NCBI RefSeq assembly: GCF_014843825.1 | Contig: NZ_JHQR01000052.1 | Span: 1 to 48,375 of the forward strand | Length of the DNA stretch: 48,375 bases | Origin: Mesorhizobium silamurunense | GTDB lineage: Bacteria > Pseudomonadota > Alphaproteobacteria > Rhizobiales > Rhizobiaceae | Direction: 5' to 3' | Part shown: piece by piece, positions 46,537 through 48,375 of the stretch | How positions within the stretch are numbered: position 1 is the first letter of the stretch | Layout of the letters: the number at the start of each line of letters is the position of its first letter | Notes under the pieces: model-generated | Database searches by the model: none | Seen by the model: the letters and a program-made list of their open reading frames with translations, nothing else | Told to the model about the DNA's origin: nothing | Made by a program: the position numbers and the translations under genes

Positions 46537-47153
46537 TTGAAGCGCTCCTCGAGAGCCTCGACGGCGGCCTTCGAAAGGACCAGCGTGCCGCGGCGCAGAA
46601 TGTCGTAGACGTTGATGCCCTGGATGGGCAGCACGTCGATGTTCGGAATGTTGGTCGCCGCCAGCTTGAAGTTCTGGTCGAGCTCGGCGCCGCCGATCAC
46701 CAGGGCGTTGGTCAGCCCGAGCGTCTCGAGGTTAGCTGCCAGCGCCTTGGTCTTGGCGTCGGCCAGCTTCAGTTCGTCGACGATGATCAGCGAAGCGCTC
46801 TTGGCCTTGGCCGAGAGAGCATGCTTCAAGCCCAGCGCGCGCACCTTCTTCGGCAGGTCGTGCTCGTGGCTGCGCACGACCGGGCCGTGCGCCTTGCCGC
46901 CGCCGCGGAACTGCGGAGCGCGAGCCGAATGGTGACGGGCGCGGCCCGTACCCTTCTGCTTGTACATCTTGGCGCCGGTGCGCGCGATCTCGGCGCGGCC
47001 CTTGGCCTTGTGCGTGCCCTGCTGCTTCTTGGCGAGCTGCCAGCGCACGACGCGCTGCAGGATGTCCTCGCGCGGATCAAGGCCGAAAATCTCCTCGGAG
47101 AGTTTCACCTTGCCGGCGTCCTTGCCGCCGAGCGTTGTGATCTTGAGATCCAT
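46533..47153 (-). CDS. rplD: 50S ribosomal protein L4
   Basis: 206 residues. The extended loop [30 protein letters not shown] reaches into the exit tunnel. In E. coli L4 represses the S10 operon; no matching leader was identified here. Its ATG shares a base with the rplC stop (TAATG). Confidence 0.99.
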   Translation of the reverse strand: MDLKITTLGGKDAGKVKLSEEIFGLDPREDILQRVVRWQLAKKQQGTHKAKGRAEIARTGAKMYKQKGTGRARHHSARAPQFRGGGKAHGPVVRSHEHDLPKKVRALGLKHALSAKAKSASLIIVDELKLADAKTKALAANLETLGLTNALVIGGAELDQNFKLAATNIPNIDVLPIQGINVYDILRRGTLVLSKAAVEALEERFK

Positions 47154-47872
47154 TATTCAGCTCCCTCAGTGGCCGGGGCGTCGTTCTTGGCGACAGCGGC
47201 GGCGCGGATTGCGGCAGGCTTCGGCGCGTTGGCAGGCAGCGCAACCTTGGCCGCATCGCGAACCAGGATCCAGGCGCCCTTGACGCCCGGAACGGCGCCG
47301 CGGATCAGGATCAGGCCGCGGTCGGCATCGGTCGAGACGACCTCGACATTCTGCGTGGTGACGCGGACGTCGCCCATGTGGCCGGCCATCTTCTTGCCCT
47401 TGAACACCTTGCCGGGGTCCTGGCGCTGGCCGGTCGAGCCGTGCGTGCGGTGCGACACCGAGTTACCGTGCGTGGCGCGGCCACCACCCATGTTGTGCCG
47501 CTTGATCACGCCCTGGAAACCCTTGCCGGTCGAGGTGCCGGTGACGTCGACCTTCTGGCCGGCGACGAAGTGCTCGACGGTGAGTTCGGCGCCGACGTCG
47601 ATCATGTTCTCGGCGGAGACGCGGAACTCGGCGAGCTTCGCCTTCGGCTCGACGGAGGCGGCAGCGAAATGGCCGCGCATCGCCTTCGACGTGTTCTTCA
47701 CCTTGGCAAGGCCAACGCCGAGCTGGACGGCGGTGTAGCCGTTCTTCTCCTGCGTGCGCTGCGCCACGACCTGGCAGTTCTCCATCTGGAGAACGGTGAC
47801 GGGAACGTGTTCCCCGGCATCGTTGTAGATGCGGGTCATTCCCACCTTCTTTGCAATCACACCTGAACGCAT
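47153..47872 (-). CDS. rplC: 50S ribosomal protein L3
   Basis: 239 residues. [20 protein letters not shown] at the start; [45 protein letters not shown] is the L3 core (key stretch at about 125-170). The alanine-rich tail is a normal extension. L3 starts large-subunit assembly. The 93-bp gap from rpsJ has repeats (see 47908-47970). Confidence 0.99.
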   Translation of the reverse strand: MRSGVIAKKVGMTRIYNDAGEHVPVTVLQMENCQVVAQRTQEKNGYTAVQLGVGLAKVKNTSKAMRGHFAAASVEPKAKLAEFRVSAENMIDVGAELTVEHFVAGQKVDVTGTSTGKGFQGVIKRHNMGGGRATHGNSVSHRTHGSTGQRQDPGKVFKGKKMAGHMGDVRVTTQNVEVVSTDADRGLILIRGAVPGVKGAWILVRDAAKVALPANAPKPAAIRAAAVAKNDAPATEGAE

Positions 47873-47907
47873 CGGTTCAATTCCTTTAGAGTTCCCTGTC
47901 GGGGCTA

Positions 47908-47970
47908 GCGCCCCTCCACGCCTCTTGTTCCTTCAGAGTTCCGGGTCGCCCCGCCCTCTTGTTCCTTAGA
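47908..47970. repeat. direct repeats and a small hairpin in the rpsJ-rplC spacer
   Basis: CTCTTGTTCCTT followed by (C)AGAG occurs twice (about 47922-47938 and 47956-47970), and a related TTCCTTTAGAG lies at 47881. A short hairpin GGGGC/GCCCC lies just before. The last repeat includes the rpsJ stop. Confidence 0.5.
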
Positions 47971-48274
47971 GCTTGATCTCGACGTCGACACCGGCGGCCA
48001 GATCGAGCTTCATCAGAGCATCGACCGTCTGCGGGGTCGGATCGACGATGTCGAGCAGCCGCTTGTGGGTGCGCATCTCGAACTGCTCGCGGCTCTTCTT
48101 GTCGACGTGAGGCGACCGGTTGACCGTGAACTTTTCGATCCGCGTCGGCAGCGGAATGGGGCCGCGGACGTTGGCGCCGGTGCGCTTGGCGGTCGACACG
48201 ATTTCGCGCGTCGAGGCGTCGAGCACCCGGTGGTCAAACGCCTTAAGGCGGATGCGGATATTCTGTCCGTTCAT
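47966..48274 (-). CDS. rpsJ: 30S ribosomal protein S10
   Basis: 102 residues. The sequence has [13 protein letters not shown] near the start and [29 protein letters not shown] in the middle; the loop reaches the A site. S10 (NusE) also works in transcription antitermination. It starts 65 bp after the tuf stop, with a GC-rich hairpin between them. Confidence 0.99.
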   Translation of the reverse strand: MNGQNIRIRLKAFDHRVLDASTREIVSTAKRTGANVRGPIPLPTRIEKFTVNRSPHVDKKSREQFEMRTHKRLLDIVDPTPQTVDALMKLDLAAGVDVEIKL

Positions 48275-48298
48275 GCGTCAATTCCTTGTTCTGGCGCG

Positions 48299-48315
48299 GC
48301 GCGGGCAGCCCGCGC
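48299..48315 (-). other. hairpin in the tuf-rpsJ spacer
   Basis: GCGCGGG / CCCGCGC, 7-bp stem, loop CAG, with no T run, so not a standard terminator. It lies in the 65-bp gap between tuf and rpsJ. Confidence 0.45.
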
Positions 48316-48339
48316 CCGCGACAGATCCGTTTCGTCCAA

Positions 48340-48375
48340 TTACTCTTTGATGGTGACGACGATGCCGGCACCGAC
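48340..48375 (-). CDS. tuf: elongation factor Tu, last 11 codons (rest outside window)
   Basis: The last visible minus-strand frame reads [11 protein letters not shown] then TAA at 48340-48342. This is the form of the EF-Tu C-terminus (TVGAGVV...), and tuf is the gene expected just before rpsJ in this cluster. Only 36 bp are inside the window, so the call rests mostly on position. Confidence 0.75.
   Translation of the reverse strand, partial: VGAGIVVTIKE

Overview
This window looks like ordinary chromosome from a GC-rich alphaproteobacterium of the order Rhizobiales, most like Mesorhizobium or a close relative. The reasons are a complete alphaproteobacterial ribosomal-protein block (secY followed by adk, then rpsM-rpsK-rpoA-rplQ and a DegP-type protease), two glutamine synthetases (glnA and glnII) with sigma-54/NtrC signals, a DUF2735 gene beside glnII, and short dispersed hairpin repeats typical of rhizobia. 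Genus is inferred from overall resemblance and was not tested.

Layout. 1-630 is the 3' end of alanine dehydrogenase. 1096-4966 (minus) holds a DUF1203 gene and a probable sulfur/amino-acid operon, cysK-alaX-sseA-GNAT, with overlapping stops and starts. 5160-7066 (plus) has an SDR and an alpha/beta hydrolase. 7128-8576 (minus) is an RhlE-like helicase, divergent from pccB (8976-10508, plus). 10516-13697 (plus) is an accessory stretch: a membrane M48-like peptidase, possibly frameshifted at its 3' end, and two glycosyltransferases (GT4, and GT9/heptosyltransferase-like). 13711-17240 (minus) has nnr and a secreted cysteine-rich CXXCH protein. 17586-21362 is the nitrogen-assimilation block: glnB-glnA (plus), glnII (minus) and a DUF2735 gene (plus), with three sigma-54-type promoters and three TGC-N11-GCA dyads.

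21445-31984 (almost all minus) has an MHS-family transporter with a large inserted domain, an ATP12-type F1 chaperone, a broken EamA transporter, an RluC-like pseudouridine synthase, a DUF779-aldehyde dehydrogenase-regulator group, an Asp/Asn hydroxylase-like membrane protein and rarA. 32032-48375 (minus) is degP and then the str-S10-spc-alpha cluster, read in transcription order from tuf (partial, right edge) through rpsJ to rplQ.

The sequence carries at least three positions where the reading frame breaks. One is in secY, which is essential, so at least that one is probably a base-call error; the broken EamA gene and the odd 3' end of the M48 gene should be read with that in mind. No tRNA, rRNA, CRISPR array, insertion sequence or prophage was seen. 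I did not find a clearly novel system. The most interesting points are regulatory: sigma-54/NtrC signals on both sides of the glutamine synthetase genes, perfect palindromes around a GAF-Fis regulator that lacks an AAA+ domain, and a palindrome over a possible promoter of the glycosyltransferase genes.
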